Source: JAWOGN01 sp046496815 (GTDB taxonomy: Bacteria; Desulfobacterota; DSM-4660; Desulfatiglandales; Desulfatiglandaceae). From it: a stretch of DNA of 48,398 nucleotides. Of the stretch, positions 7,529 through 16,567 are shown piece after piece. The stretch spans positions 1 to 48,398 of the forward strand of contig JAWOGN010000320.1 of the NCBI GenBank assembly GCA_046496815.1, given 5' to 3'. The notes beneath the pieces were generated by a model. It was not told where the DNA came from. It ran no database searches and worked only from the letters and a program-made list of their open reading frames with translations. Positions within the stretch are counted from its first letter, which is position 1, and every line of letters starts with the position of its first letter. The position numbers and the translations under genes are program-made.

Positions 7529-9470
7529 TTTCCCCTCCCTCCAGCGCCGTCCAGAGTTCACCACTTTTGGAAGGATCATACCCCCCCAGGGCATTCACTC
7601 TGTCGCGGAAGCTCGCGGATCGAATCGTCTCTAGGACAACCTGAATATTGGGTTGATCCACCATCGCGCTTGGAATGATCAGGTCATATTGCTCCCTCAC
7701 CACAGGAACGAAATCCAACTTCAACGCCTTGGCCGCCGCAAAGATGCCCATCCCGCAATCGGCGGCCCCACTGAGAACGTCGACAGCCACCGCCATATGG
7801 GTGAATTCTTCGTGGTCGTACCCTTTGATGGAATCGCGCGGAATGCCCGCTTCCGCCAGTTTGTAATCAAAAAGAACCCGCGTCCCCGACCCGGCTTGAC
7901 GATTCACAAAATGAGTGTCACTGTCGGCCAGGTCTTTTATTTCCTCAATCCCCTTTGGATTGCCCTTGGCAACGATGAGCCCTTGGTCCCTGAGGACGAG
8001 ATGAAACACATGCACGGGCATCCCTTTCAGGTATTTCCTAATATAGGAAAGATTGTATTGTCCCGTTTCCGGATCCAGAAGGTGTGAGCCTGCCATGTGA
8101 CACGTGCCTTTTTTCAGGGCGATCAAACCCCCGAGGCTGCCCACATTGCCGGAAGAAACTCGAATATTGTGGGCACCTCGCCCGATTTCATCTGCCAAAA
8201 TATCAATACTAATGTCGTGACTTCCAATGACCACAACCGTATTTAAAAGTGCTTCCTCTTCCACGAGAAGCTCCGCCTCAACTTCTTCGTTTTGTGACAC
8301 GCCTTCGGACAGTGCCGGGATCCGAACAATCCCCTCAGCCCTTGTCAGCGTAGAGATCGCGCCGGCGGCGCGGGGCAGCGGCGTGGCGATGTAACCCGGA
8401 CCCACTTTCCCGATATGAACCCTCAGGAACTCTTCAATTCCGAGCCTGGAAGGCACATCCCGAGAGAGCTTCACGGGAACGGTTTTGGGCTGAGGGACAT
8501 GCTGCCCTTGAAGACGATACAGCAAGGGTTTGACGAACTGTTCAAAGGAAAGCATGGAGGAAACGGCGTACCCCGGATTTCCCACCACAGGTTTTCCTTT
8601 CACCACACCCAAAATCGTGGGCTTTCCGGGCATCATCGCCACCCCATGCACCAGGACCGCTCCCATGGCTTCTATCATAGCAGCCGTATAGTCCTTGCTT
8701 CCCGCAGAGGATCCCGCGTTGATGATGACCAGATGGGCGTTGGACGCAATGGCCTTTTTCAAGGTCTCGTGGATCCTCGCTTCGATATCGGGAATGATGT
8801 CATATAGGATTGGTATCGCATTGCACTTGCGAATGAGCCCGGCCAGTACCATGGAATTGTATTCAATGATCTTATTTTGTTCCAGTGGTTCGTTCTCCTT
8901 GATATCCTTGTAATGAACGAGCTCGGAGCCCGTGGGGATAACCGCCACACGGGGTTTTTCCCGGACGTTGATAGAAAAAACGCCGGCACCCATGATTGCC
9001 CCGATATCGTAAGGGCGTATCTTATGATTTTGCGGCAGGAGCAACTGGGTCGCCACGATATCTTCTCCCACTTTCCGTACATGCTGCCACGGATAGGCGG
9101 ACGAACGGATTTCCAGATGGGTGTCATCCTTTTCGTGAATTTTCTCCGCCATGATGACGGCGTTGAATGACTCCGGAAGCGGTTGACCGGTATTGATCCA
9201 AAGGGCATCTTCGCCGATTTTCAGGGTCATGGGTTCCCTTTCAGTCGTTCCATAGGTCTGTTCGGCGCGAACGGCAATGCCGTCCATGGCCGCCGAATGA
9301 AAGGAAGGCGTGGATCGCTTTGCAAAGATGGGCTCTGCAGTGACCCGGTCCAACGCTTCTTCAGTCTTGATCGTTTCTACACCCGTCCGTTGATTGAAGG
9401 CGATTTGCGAAAAAAACAATGTCTTCGCCTCGTCGACGGATTTCATGGAAAGATAAATTTTCCTGTCCAT
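7515..9470 (-). CDS. MoeA fused to a PBP-like (LysR-substrate-type) domain
   Basis: Two-part protein of 651 residues. Residues 1 to about 400 are a molybdopterin molybdenumtransferase (MoeA) that inserts molybdate into adenylated molybdopterin; visible motifs are FHSAAMDGIAVRA, the MoCF-binding INAGSSAGSKDYT and PGKPTILGVVKGKPVVGNPG. Residues about 420-640 form a periplasmic-binding-protein-like domain (PF12727 type) with GSHDISIDILADEI, RQAGSGTRVLFDYKL and ADCGMGI. No signal peptide is visible, so this domain should be cytoplasmic and may bind molybdate, tungstate or another small ligand. The start at 9470 (MDRKIYL) has GGAGGT a few bases upstream; an upstream in-frame ATG at 9536 lacks one. 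A normal moeA lies directly upstream. The fusion is common in anaerobic Desulfobacterota and Firmicutes. Confidence 0.93.
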   Translation of the reverse strand: MDRKIYLSMKSVDEAKTLFFSQIAFNQRTGVETIKTEEALDRVTAEPIFAKRSTPSFHSAAMDGIAVRAEQTYGTTEREPMTLKIGEDALWINTGQPLPESFNAVIMAEKIHEKDDTHLEIRSSAYPWQHVRKVGEDIVATQLLLPQNHKIRPYDIGAIMGAGVFSINVREKPRVAVIPTGSELVHYKDIKENEPLEQNKIIEYNSMVLAGLIRKCNAIPILYDIIPDIEARIHETLKKAIASNAHLVIINAGSSAGSKDYTAAMIEAMGAVLVHGVAMMPGKPTILGVVKGKPVVGNPGYAVSSMLSFEQFVKPLLYRLQGQHVPQPKTVPVKLSRDVPSRLGIEEFLRVHIGKVGPGYIATPLPRAAGAISTLTRAEGIVRIPALSEGVSQNEEVEAELLVEEEALLNTVVVIGSHDISIDILADEIGRGAHNIRVSSGNVGSLGGLIALKKGTCHMAGSHLLDPETGQYNLSYIRKYLKGMPVHVFHLVLRDQGLIVAKGNPKGIEEIKDLADSDTHFVNRQAGSGTRVLFDYKLAEAGIPRDSIKGYDHEEFTHMAVAVDVLSGAADCGMGIFAAAKALKLDFVPVVREQYDLIIPSAMVDQPNIQVVLETIRSASFRDRVNALGGYDPSKSGELWTALEGGENGIH

Positions 9471-9561
9471 TGCACCTCCATTCTTCTGAATTCCAACCTC
9501 GGGAAAAGCATGCAACAATTTGAAACAGGGCGACAAGGACCGTTGCAGGTGGCGATGTCTG

Positions 9562-10794
9562 CTACAACAATCTGACGTGTACTTTCTGGCCTCGATAGAG
9601 CCCTTCCGTATTCATCCCGATTTGAATGAGACCGTCCGCAACCGCAAGGGTGGATATGAGACCCGATTTACCGAAGACCGGTTCGGCAAGGAGGCTGTTT
9701 TTGCCGCGAATCAATTTTACGCGGATGTAATCCTCTCTTCCTGGGGCCGATTCTATGTTCCGGCTCAGTTCGGCCTCCACTCCGGACTGAAATCCACCAA
9801 AGGCATTCTTTTTCCCTGAGAGTTTCGAAAGTAATCGTGTCAGGACAACTTCCGCCACCACCAAGGCCGAGGCCACTTGGCCGGGCAGTCCGATAATCGG
9901 CGTGGTGCCGGATTTTCCGATGATCGTAGGTTTCCCGGGACTGATGGAAATGCCGTGAACCAGGAGCTCAAAGTCTGGAAGTGCTTCGAACACCTTTAGC
10001 GTAAGGTCCCGGGTCCCCACGGAACTTCCCCCGGATATCCACACGGTGTCCGCCTTTTCCAGAGATTCAACGACCATTGCTTTCAGCAACCCAAAATCGT
10101 CCGGACATAAACCCGTATGGATGCATTTCGCGCCCGCCCGTTGACAGAATGCGGTCAATGTGTAGCGGTTCATATCTCTGACCTGACCGGCGCGTGTGCG
10201 CTCATTTGCGGGCACAATTTCGTCGCCGGTGGAAATAATGGCAACCTTGGGCCTTCGGTAAACGCAGGCTTCCAAACGCCCCAACCCCGCCATCACGCCC
10301 AAATCTTGGGGCCGTAGGACCTGTCCCTTGTTGAGCACTTTTTCACCCTTCCTATAGTCGTCTGTTGCCTGGATGATGTTTTCAAGGGGTGATACAGCCC
10401 GGGTAACTTCAAGGGTGGTCTCATCCAAGGGGTGGCAATATTCCACCATGACTACGCCGTCAGCACCTTCCGGGAGCATGCCGCCTGTAGATATTTTCAC
10501 CGCCTGACCTTCTCCCACGGAGCGCTTGCAGACTTGCCCCATAGCCACTTCCCCGATCACTTCAAAGAAGGCCGGGAGGCTCTCACTCGCGCCGAAGGTA
10601 TCTCTGGCTCTCACCGCATATCCGTCCATGGCAGACCTTGAAAATCCCGGCAGGTCTTCCGAGGCAACAATATCCTCGCTTAGCACCCGGGCCAAGGCCT
10701 TCTCAAAAAGAATCGTTTCTTCGCCCACGGGACTGAATTGATCCATGATGCGAAACACCTCTTCGAGTGTCTTAACTTTAAAAAAGCTATCCAT
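9562..10794 (-). CDS. moeA: Molybdopterin molybdenumtransferase MoeA
   Basis: Stand-alone MoeA of 410 residues, the normal family length, catalysing molybdate insertion into the cofactor. Motifs in order: FSRSAMDGYAVRA (MoeA N-terminal domain), GGMLPEGADGVVMVEYC, ISTGDEIVPA, GGSSVGTRDLTLKVFE (MoCF substrate binding) and SPGKPTIIG with GLPGQVASALV, then the beta-barrel C-terminal domain. I place the start at MDSFFKVKTLEEVF (10794), preceded by AAGGGCAGG; the frame continues upstream for 43 codons of low-complexity Arg/Pro sequence. First gene of the moeA, moeA-PBP, modE-like, mobB run. Two MoeA copies in tandem can reflect separate molybdenum and tungsten handling, which is inference here. Confidence 0.94.
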   Translation of the reverse strand: MDSFFKVKTLEEVFRIMDQFSPVGEETILFEKALARVLSEDIVASEDLPGFSRSAMDGYAVRARDTFGASESLPAFFEVIGEVAMGQVCKRSVGEGQAVKISTGGMLPEGADGVVMVEYCHPLDETTLEVTRAVSPLENIIQATDDYRKGEKVLNKGQVLRPQDLGVMAGLGRLEACVYRRPKVAIISTGDEIVPANERTRAGQVRDMNRYTLTAFCQRAGAKCIHTGLCPDDFGLLKAMVVESLEKADTVWISGGSSVGTRDLTLKVFEALPDFELLVHGISISPGKPTIIGKSGTTPIIGLPGQVASALVVAEVVLTRLLSKLSGKKNAFGGFQSGVEAELSRNIESAPGREDYIRVKLIRGKNSLLAEPVFGKSGLISTLAVADGLIQIGMNTEGLYRGQKVHVRLL

Positions 10795-11393
10795 CCTGCC
10801 CTTTCCGGCTCGCCTCCCTCGCCCCTCTGCGCTGTCACATCGGACTTCGACATCCGTCCGGTCCGGCGGTTTGGGAGGGTGACAAGAAACCGTTAAACAA
10901 ATCCTCTCATCAAACTCGCTCACTTGGAAACGCCCATTCCGGGAGGAAAATTTGGGTAAACACGGTTACGCAAATTCAATATGTCATTTAGGATATATCA
11001 GTGCAACAAGAATTTGTTCATCCTCGTTATACCCGAATCGTAAATGCCGGTTTGAAAGCCTCACAAAAAGCCGCGACCCCGGCAAAACCGGCGTCCAAAA
11101 TTTCTTAACCATCCGATAGATTGGTTTATAACTCTTGCTGATCATACAAGGCGACGCATTATGCTGTTTTGGAAGCCCTCAAAGATACGGGGGGGGCTGT
11201 CCCAGTTCATTTTTAAATGAAAGGGCCGCTGCGGCAGAATATAGTTTGACATTTGATTTCGACATCCATCTATGACATAATCTTTTGGCGGTCCGGATAT
11301 TGGAATCACCGAAGGTCATCCGGGTGCTCGTGCGAGAATGACCAGAAGCACACCAAACAGCGCCGCCGTTGATTCGACTCAGAAGGTTTTAAA
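10795..11393. other. Divergent intergenic region, no gene seen
   Basis: About 600 bases between the minus-strand moeA and a plus-strand hypothetical gene. I looked for a molybdenum-cofactor riboswitch ahead of moeA and could not fold a convincing one by eye. A short GC palindrome (CCGGCAAAACCGG, near 11082) is present. No gene, tRNA or clear promoter is recognised. Confidence 0.45.
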
Positions 11394-12104
11394 TTGAAAC
11401 AAGATTATCCCTACAAAAAGCACGTGTATTGGTTGACAGAGGGGCAAGAGGAGCATCTCAGAGAGCATCTTGCTGCACGCAACGTAAAGCTGAAATCCGC
11501 CAAAGGGATCGTATGCACCCCTTTGGATACTATTAACAAAATTTCCAGTGTTGCACCGCATGTGTGGGATGATACCTGCGGCAGACAAGGAAGTTGGTAC
11601 AGGGCTTCGGAGAAAAATGGCCTGTATTTGGTGATCAGCTCGTTCGAACTCAGTCTATTTCAAGCTCAGAAGGCCGCCACGATCACAGAATCTGACTTTA
11701 TTCAACCTCGTGTGGCCACGTGGAAAGAAAAGCGGAGCCTGGTTCAAGAAATCTCGCTGGGAAGACGGATTCCCGAAAAATGGCGACACGTTGAAGACAT
11801 TGAAAAGAGAATATACTTAAGATGGGCCCGAAGGCTTGGTTCCCATGTCCAAGACTATGATTTCCTTTATATCTCCCATACAGCCAACCACGCAAATTTT
11901 ATATCCCCTAAATTCTTTATTCGTAACGGCAATGGCATCATCCCGTACTCTGTTGATCGGAGTGCGCACCTCTGTTCCTGTTGTTTAGAACTTTTTCAAG
12001 TTTTGGGAAGCCAATTCGAGAGAAAACTGGTGGCACCCTGTCCCGGCGCCTCAATTTTTGCCCGGCTGAAGCCCAACCGGTTCCTCCTCGTAGAGAAACC
12101 GTAA
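11394..12104 (+). CDS. Hypothetical protein with C-terminal Cys cluster
   Basis: I do not recognise this 236-residue protein. It appears soluble, with no signal peptide or membrane helix, and is rich in aromatic and basic residues. A distinctive C-terminal segment HLCSCCLELFQVLG has three closely spaced cysteines, with two more cysteines upstream near residues 41 and 62, so metal binding or thiol chemistry is possible. The start is TTG at 11394, preceded by AGAAGG at suitable spacing. It stands alone on the plus strand between the moeA cluster and a PilZ gene, so context gives no function. Codon use looks ordinary for the window. The frame could be a lineage-specific gene. Confidence 0.65.
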   Translation: MKQDYPYKKHVYWLTEGQEEHLREHLAARNVKLKSAKGIVCTPLDTINKISSVAPHVWDDTCGRQGSWYRASEKNGLYLVISSFELSLFQAQKAATITESDFIQPRVATWKEKRSLVQEISLGRRIPEKWRHVEDIEKRIYLRWARRLGSHVQDYDFLYISHTANHANFISPKFFIRNGNGIIPYSVDRSAHLCSCCLELFQVLGSQFERKLVAPCPGASIFARLKPNRFLLVEKP

Positions 12105-12229
12105 ACGCGTTCCGGTCTCCGGCGAGGGGGCGACTTCATATAAGACTATCCCTGTTTACTGAAAATGATGGATAGAGGGCGGGAAACGGTTTTGTGCTTC
12201 AGACCAAAGTCAAAATGCCTGCTGAGATC

Positions 12230-12562
12230 TTACGAAAGCTTCTTCGAAAGCGCTTTTTGAAGCTCGCTGAACTGAACGCCGATGACGTAGGTCCCACTGT
12301 ACTTCTCTTGAGAATGGACTACCTTTCCTTGAACGGTGAAAATATGCTCCTCGACGGCAATTTCCATTTCCATAAGAGAATCACAATTTATTGGCTGATA
12401 CACTTCCACCCCTACACCCGCCGGGCTGACATTAATTGTTCTGGCCATGGAAACACCGGTTTTTTCGACCCCACCCTCCCTATTCGTATAAGACAAAAGA
12501 TAAAGGGATTCCAGCCTGGGATACCGTCTTCTTTCCTCGTCAACTCTTTCCCCTTTGCCCAT
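12230..12562 (-). CDS. PilZ-domain protein (candidate c-di-GMP receptor)
   Basis: Single-domain PilZ protein of 110 residues. The N-terminal Arg-rich motif RRRYPRLES and the downstream NVSPAGVGVEV (form of D/NxSxxG) are the two c-di-GMP-binding signatures, and the rest fits the PilZ beta-barrel (VVHSQEKYSGTYVIGVQF). Both binding motifs look intact, so nucleotide binding is likely. A strong site, GGGAGG, stands just before the ATG. It is separated by about 315 bases from a large gene encoding a degenerate GGDEF domain on the same strand, which hints at a local c-di-GMP or related signalling theme but does not prove it. Confidence 0.88.
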   Translation of the reverse strand: MGKGERVDEERRRYPRLESLYLLSYTNREGGVEKTGVSMARTINVSPAGVGVEVYQPINCDSLMEMEIAVEEHIFTVQGKVVHSQEKYSGTYVIGVQFSELQKALSKKLS

Positions 12563-12877
12563 TTAAACCTCCCTTCGAGGATGGCGTTTTGGATACGTAG
12601 TATAGGATAAAGCCATCGGGGTGTCAATGCGTGTCATCATCTCAAAAGGGGGGATTTCCACTGCGTTATCCGCTTGTTCAAATGCCCATTGCCGATATTT
12701 GAAGGAGCGACATCTGCCTTCTCCGGCTGCGACGGGTTTTACCGGAAACAGGCCGGAGAAAAAACGCGCCGAAAATATCGTTATTCATGAGTCGTTTCAA
12801 TAATATAGAATTCGACAATAGACTTGTTGGCAATTGGGGAAGATATCATGGAGAAATGCAGAACGAATCGGGCTTAG
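12563..12877. other. Intergenic region, nothing recognised
   Basis: About 315 bases between the PilZ gene and the gene for the degenerate GGDEF protein. A 60-codon plus-strand frame at 12621 has no recognisable features. It presumably contains the PilZ promoter. Confidence 0.4.
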
Positions 12878-15073
12878 TTATAAGAGCTCTTGAATGTTCC
12901 TGATCCTGATGGCCATCTCCATGAGTTCGTTCGATAGGGCTTTTACAAAGGTCTTTGCGTCCGGCATCTGATCCGCATCAAAACTGGTGACTGCACCCGC
13001 AATCTTGACGGTGATTGGAATTCCGTTGACGTGAATCGGTTTTTCATGCAGCAATCTCATGCTGCGTCGAAGTGCCAATTTCCCTTCCTTTTGAATTGTC
13101 ATGGGCAGTACCGCAACCAGAGCATTTTTCCCCATCTGGCCGATGATGTCCGCATCCCTAAGAATATTTGCAAGCTTATATAGAATCTCATCCATCAAAG
13201 CCTGTTGACTAACGGCCTGGGGAGGCGGGCCTGTTTGCGGCTTGCTTTTTACTACGGAGAAAGATAATGCGGCAAACGGCGTGGCGTAGCGTTTGCTTCT
13301 TGAAATCTCTTTGGCGATGAAAAACATCAGGTCTTTTGATTTCAAAACGCCTGCAGGCATCCTTTTTTTTGCATCCTGCTCCTGCCGCAGCACTTTCTCT
13401 TTGGAAATCTCAGCATATATCTGCTTAAAATCGTTTTCGTCAATTTCTTTGGATTCCACCTTTGCCCGGACTGTTTTCAGGATTTCGCCCAGTTCTTCAT
13501 TCTCGCTGACACTCTGTTCCATGATTTGAAGCACACTCAAGTTCTTTGACTCCGGTCGTCGTGATGACCCCGACTGCGTGTCAATCCACTCGGATCTGAT
13601 TTTTTCAAGAATACCATCCATGCGTTTGTTGAGCCTTTCTTCCAACCCCTCAAGCACATCGTCCTGAATCTCCATGCCCCTTAGACGACTGACGATGCTG
13701 GACTCAAGACCGGTGATGACCCGACGCAAATGCTGTTCACCCGCCACTCCATTTTTCTCGGCAATATCGAGCGTCAGTTTTGATCCAAGCCGTTCCACAT
13801 AGTCTACCAGTAGGTCTGTCAGCGCCTTCTCATCCCCCGTACCTTTTTGAATTTCAGCGGCCAGGAAAATGAGTTCCGCAGCCTCAACAGGATTTTCCTT
13901 TACCTGCTGAATCAGGTCTTCTCCGTCAATGCCCACCTCTTCAGCGCTTTTCTTCAGGATTTTGGCCAATTCTTCATTCTGAAGTTCCTTTCCCAACTCG
14001 TGAACCAAATTCATGTAATCCGACAGCGGCATGCCCTCCTCCAGCAACGCCGCCTTGATTTTGGGAAGCAACCGTTTGAGTTCCTCGGCTTCGGGAACCA
14101 ACCTGCGAAGGATTTGTGCCAAGCGCGCAGTGGAGATTTTTCCCGCTTTGTATTCATCCTTTATCAACTTTATGAGCACATTGTCAGTGATTTCATTGGC
14201 CTTATCAAGGATTTTCTCTTCATCGCAGTAGGTAATGTTCAGGGCCTTTTGGGCCTCAATCCCCTGCATCAACTGATTTTTCATGTCAAAGACCGCAGCG
14301 GCCAGTTCCGACAGATCGGCATCCCCCTCTCCGGAGAGACCCCTGTCAACCTGATCGCCTATCATCTGGAGTTGATGCAAAAGGACCGGTCCGGGACGTG
14401 GCTCCTCAGCCTCACTCTCACGAGAACTCCTGATGTCGGCCTCAATCATGTTTTTTGAGAGTCCGGTAGGATTATGCATGAGGTTCTGAATCGTAAAGGT
14501 CTTTTCAAATTCTTCACCCAGAACACTTTCAAGGATCATGTCAATAAACAGTTTCTTGGATCGAAGCTGTTCCTCCTCCGCCATCTGAGGGGTCATTTTG
14601 TCAAGTGCGTCACGCGCTACAACTTCATCGTCCGCAGTGACTTTCTTGAAAAAGACATGATTGATTCTCATATGTCGGATGCCTTTGACTTCCAAGGCCT
14701 TTTTCATGGCTTCTGCGTTGGGATATTTATTAAGGGATATGAATATCTCCAGAAAGCTTCTGAGCTCGTTTTTCTCCAGCCCCTCCTCAAATGAAACAGA
14801 CTGAATCCCCGTTTTCTTAAAATGCGCGACCATTCTGTTGACAATAATGCGAGGATCGAGCGGTTCTTCGTCAATAAAAAACTTTTCCTGATGCAATATG
14901 AAAACCAGTGGGGAAACGGTCTTGAACAGGTTTTCGACAAGCCCGTAAAACTCCTCAAGAGACTGTTTTACATACGGATGATCGACCTGATACATGGTGG
15001 CACGGTTAAACAGCAGAGAAACGCTGCGGCCGAATTTGGCAAGCTCCTGTTTGCTGACTTTATGCTCCGGCAT
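12878..15073 (-). CDS. Large signalling protein with degenerate GGDEF domain
   Basis: 731-residue soluble protein of unknown exact role. The N-terminal 170 residues (SVSLLFNRATMYQVDHPYVK onward) form a helical domain seen ahead of output domains in other delta-group signalling proteins. The middle (about 170-570) is long, acidic and mostly helical or coiled. The C-terminal 150 residues resemble a diguanylate cyclase fold: SRSKRYATPFAALSFSV, then LRDADIIGQMGKNALVAVLP, where the GG(D/E)EF active site is replaced by GKNAL. Cyclase activity is therefore not expected; a binding or scaffold role is more likely. GAGGG precedes the start. The gene begins 16 bases after the Ser/Thr kinase stop, so the two are probably co-transcribed and the protein may be a kinase substrate (inference). 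Confidence 0.75.
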   Translation of the reverse strand: MPEHKVSKQELAKFGRSVSLLFNRATMYQVDHPYVKQSLEEFYGLVENLFKTVSPLVFILHQEKFFIDEEPLDPRIIVNRMVAHFKKTGIQSVSFEEGLEKNELRSFLEIFISLNKYPNAEAMKKALEVKGIRHMRINHVFFKKVTADDEVVARDALDKMTPQMAEEEQLRSKKLFIDMILESVLGEEFEKTFTIQNLMHNPTGLSKNMIEADIRSSRESEAEEPRPGPVLLHQLQMIGDQVDRGLSGEGDADLSELAAAVFDMKNQLMQGIEAQKALNITYCDEEKILDKANEITDNVLIKLIKDEYKAGKISTARLAQILRRLVPEAEELKRLLPKIKAALLEEGMPLSDYMNLVHELGKELQNEELAKILKKSAEEVGIDGEDLIQQVKENPVEAAELIFLAAEIQKGTGDEKALTDLLVDYVERLGSKLTLDIAEKNGVAGEQHLRRVITGLESSIVSRLRGMEIQDDVLEGLEERLNKRMDGILEKIRSEWIDTQSGSSRRPESKNLSVLQIMEQSVSENEELGEILKTVRAKVESKEIDENDFKQIYAEISKEKVLRQEQDAKKRMPAGVLKSKDLMFFIAKEISRSKRYATPFAALSFSVVKSKPQTGPPPQAVSQQALMDEILYKLANILRDADIIGQMGKNALVAVLPMTIQKEGKLALRRSMRLLHEKPIHVNGIPITVKIAGAVTSFDADQMPDAKTFVKALSNELMEMAIRIRNIQELL

Positions 15074-15089
15074 TTTTCCCTCTTCAATG

Positions 15090-15986
15090 TTAATTCGATG
15101 CGTGCTGGCGCTGGTAGGCTTCCAGTACCTTCAAGAATTCATTGCCGGTAGGGTATCGTTTTTCCGGGTCATGGGACAGCGCCTTGAAGACAATTTCGTC
15201 GATCCCCCCGTTGAGCATCGGATTCATCTCTGAAGGCCGTTTTTGAAAAAGTCGATCCTTGAGTTCCAAGCGCCTGGTGAGGAGTTCCCTTGCATTCGCA
15301 CACTTTGGCACCGGCAAATTGGATACCAGCATTTCAAAGAGCATGACCCCCGTTGCGTAAATATCGGCACGCCCGTCTACCGGGTTGTTCAGAATTTGTT
15401 CCGGCGCCATGTAGGTCGGCGTTCCGGCTATCATGGAACATTCCTGCTCCGGTCCCCGAACCATTTTTGCCAGGCCGAAGTCTGTGATAATGGGTCGGCC
15501 GGTATGCGATTCGATGAGGATATTGGCCGGTTTTATGTCCCGGTGGACGATATCCTGGGAGTGGGCATAATCCAACGCATCGAGAATACGGGTAATGATT
15601 CGAATGGTCGAATTTAGGGGTAAAAATCGCTTGGACGGCAAGATATGCTTCCGAACCCTTTTTATGTAATCGGAAAGGGGCCGTCCTTTCACCAACTGCA
15701 TGGTGATAAACAAGAAATCCTCGGTGTCTCCGACTTCATAAATGGTAACAATGTTGGGGTGTGACAGGATCGCCGCAGCTTCCGCTTCCTGCTGGAATAG
15801 TTCGGCGGCATAGGGAGTCAGGAGAGACTTGGGCAGTATTTTGACCGCAATCTGACGTTTGAGTGTTCGCTGATAGGCGATAAAAATAGCCGCCATACCA
15901 CCACGGGCCAGCTCCTTGACAAGCGTGGACGTGCCGACCTCCTGGCCGATAAGATGGTCAAAGTTCAATTCCTTGAGCGTGGTCAT
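15090..15986 (-). CDS. Serine/threonine protein kinase, Hanks type
   Basis: Cytoplasmic eukaryotic-like kinase of 298 residues consisting of the catalytic domain only, without membrane helix or PASTA repeats. Visible motifs: Gly-rich loop ELARGGMAAIF, ATP-binding Lys in IAVKILP, catalytic loop HRDIKPANIL, DFGLAK, and activation segment GTPTYMAPEQ; GRADIYATGVMLFEM follows. All catalytic residues are intact. The downstream gene, 16 bases away, encodes the degenerate GGDEF protein. No phosphatase gene is in the neighbourhood. Confidence 0.93.
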   Translation of the reverse strand: MTTLKELNFDHLIGQEVGTSTLVKELARGGMAAIFIAYQRTLKRQIAVKILPKSLLTPYAAELFQQEAEAAAILSHPNIVTIYEVGDTEDFLFITMQLVKGRPLSDYIKRVRKHILPSKRFLPLNSTIRIITRILDALDYAHSQDIVHRDIKPANILIESHTGRPIITDFGLAKMVRGPEQECSMIAGTPTYMAPEQILNNPVDGRADIYATGVMLFEMLVSNLPVPKCANARELLTRRLELKDRLFQKRPSEMNPMLNGGIDEIVFKALSHDPEKRYPTGNEFLKVLEAYQRQHASN

Positions 15987-16160
15987 GGGCTCACATTTCC
16001 TTGTATCCCACCTCAGAGCGTTAATGGAGTCAAGATCGGCACATGAATGTCAGAGATCCTTTTGTCCGATTTTCAGGTGAATTCTAGAATTCTTGCACAG
16101 AAGACCGTTTGAATTCCTGCATCTATTATCGGCCGCAGATTCCATTTCTTTAGTTTTTGC

Positions 16161-16508
16161 TTGGAAAAATCGCGCAAAAATCAGAAGCGTTACGAACAGT
16201 TGCTTATTCCTGGGCATTCACCTGTATCATTTTCTCCTCTAAAGCCGAACTATTCTCGATGGATCGGAAAGAAGCTTTTTGCGTCATTCTGCGAACCATT
16301 TTTTGCAATCGATATTTTCTTGAAACCGGACCCCGTGCCTGTCCCGGTCCCCGATCCGGGATTCATCGAAGTAACAACTTCCGACACAGCTGTCGAAATT
16401 GCAAAGAAGAGACGTGAGGCCATGATCTCATTGCTCGGTATTGAAGCAAAAACGGCAACCTCTGAACAGAAAGTCGAATGCGTGTTACGGCTTTTTCCGG
16501 TTGAATGA
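16161..16508 (+). CDS. Uncertain small ORF ahead of the J-domain gene
   Basis: A 115-codon frame starting with TTG. I recognise no family. The N-terminal half is basic and aromatic; a PVPVPVPDP stretch follows, then a more protein-like helical end (AVEIAKKRREAMISLLGIEA). No good ribosome binding site is seen before the TTG. It lies in the otherwise empty region between the kinase gene and the J-domain gene, so it may be a real small gene, the remains of one, or chance. Confidence 0.25.
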   Translation: MEKSRKNQKRYEQLLIPGHSPVSFSPLKPNYSRWIGKKLFASFCEPFFAIDIFLKPDPVPVPVPDPGFIEVTTSDTAVEIAKKRREAMISLLGIEAKTATSEQKVECVLRLFPVE

Positions 16509-16567
16509 TTTCAGCATAAAGAATATGGTCAACTGATAAAAATCACTCAGAACCTCAGGAGACACGC

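Noticed and set aside
11185..11230. GGGGGCTGTCCC-like sequence resembling an insertion-sequence end
   Set aside because: No matching inverted end, transposase or target duplication nearby.
10924..11393. Possible molybdenum cofactor riboswitch ahead of moeA
   Set aside because: No fold or conserved blocks of the Moco motif could be matched by eye; a covariance search would decide.
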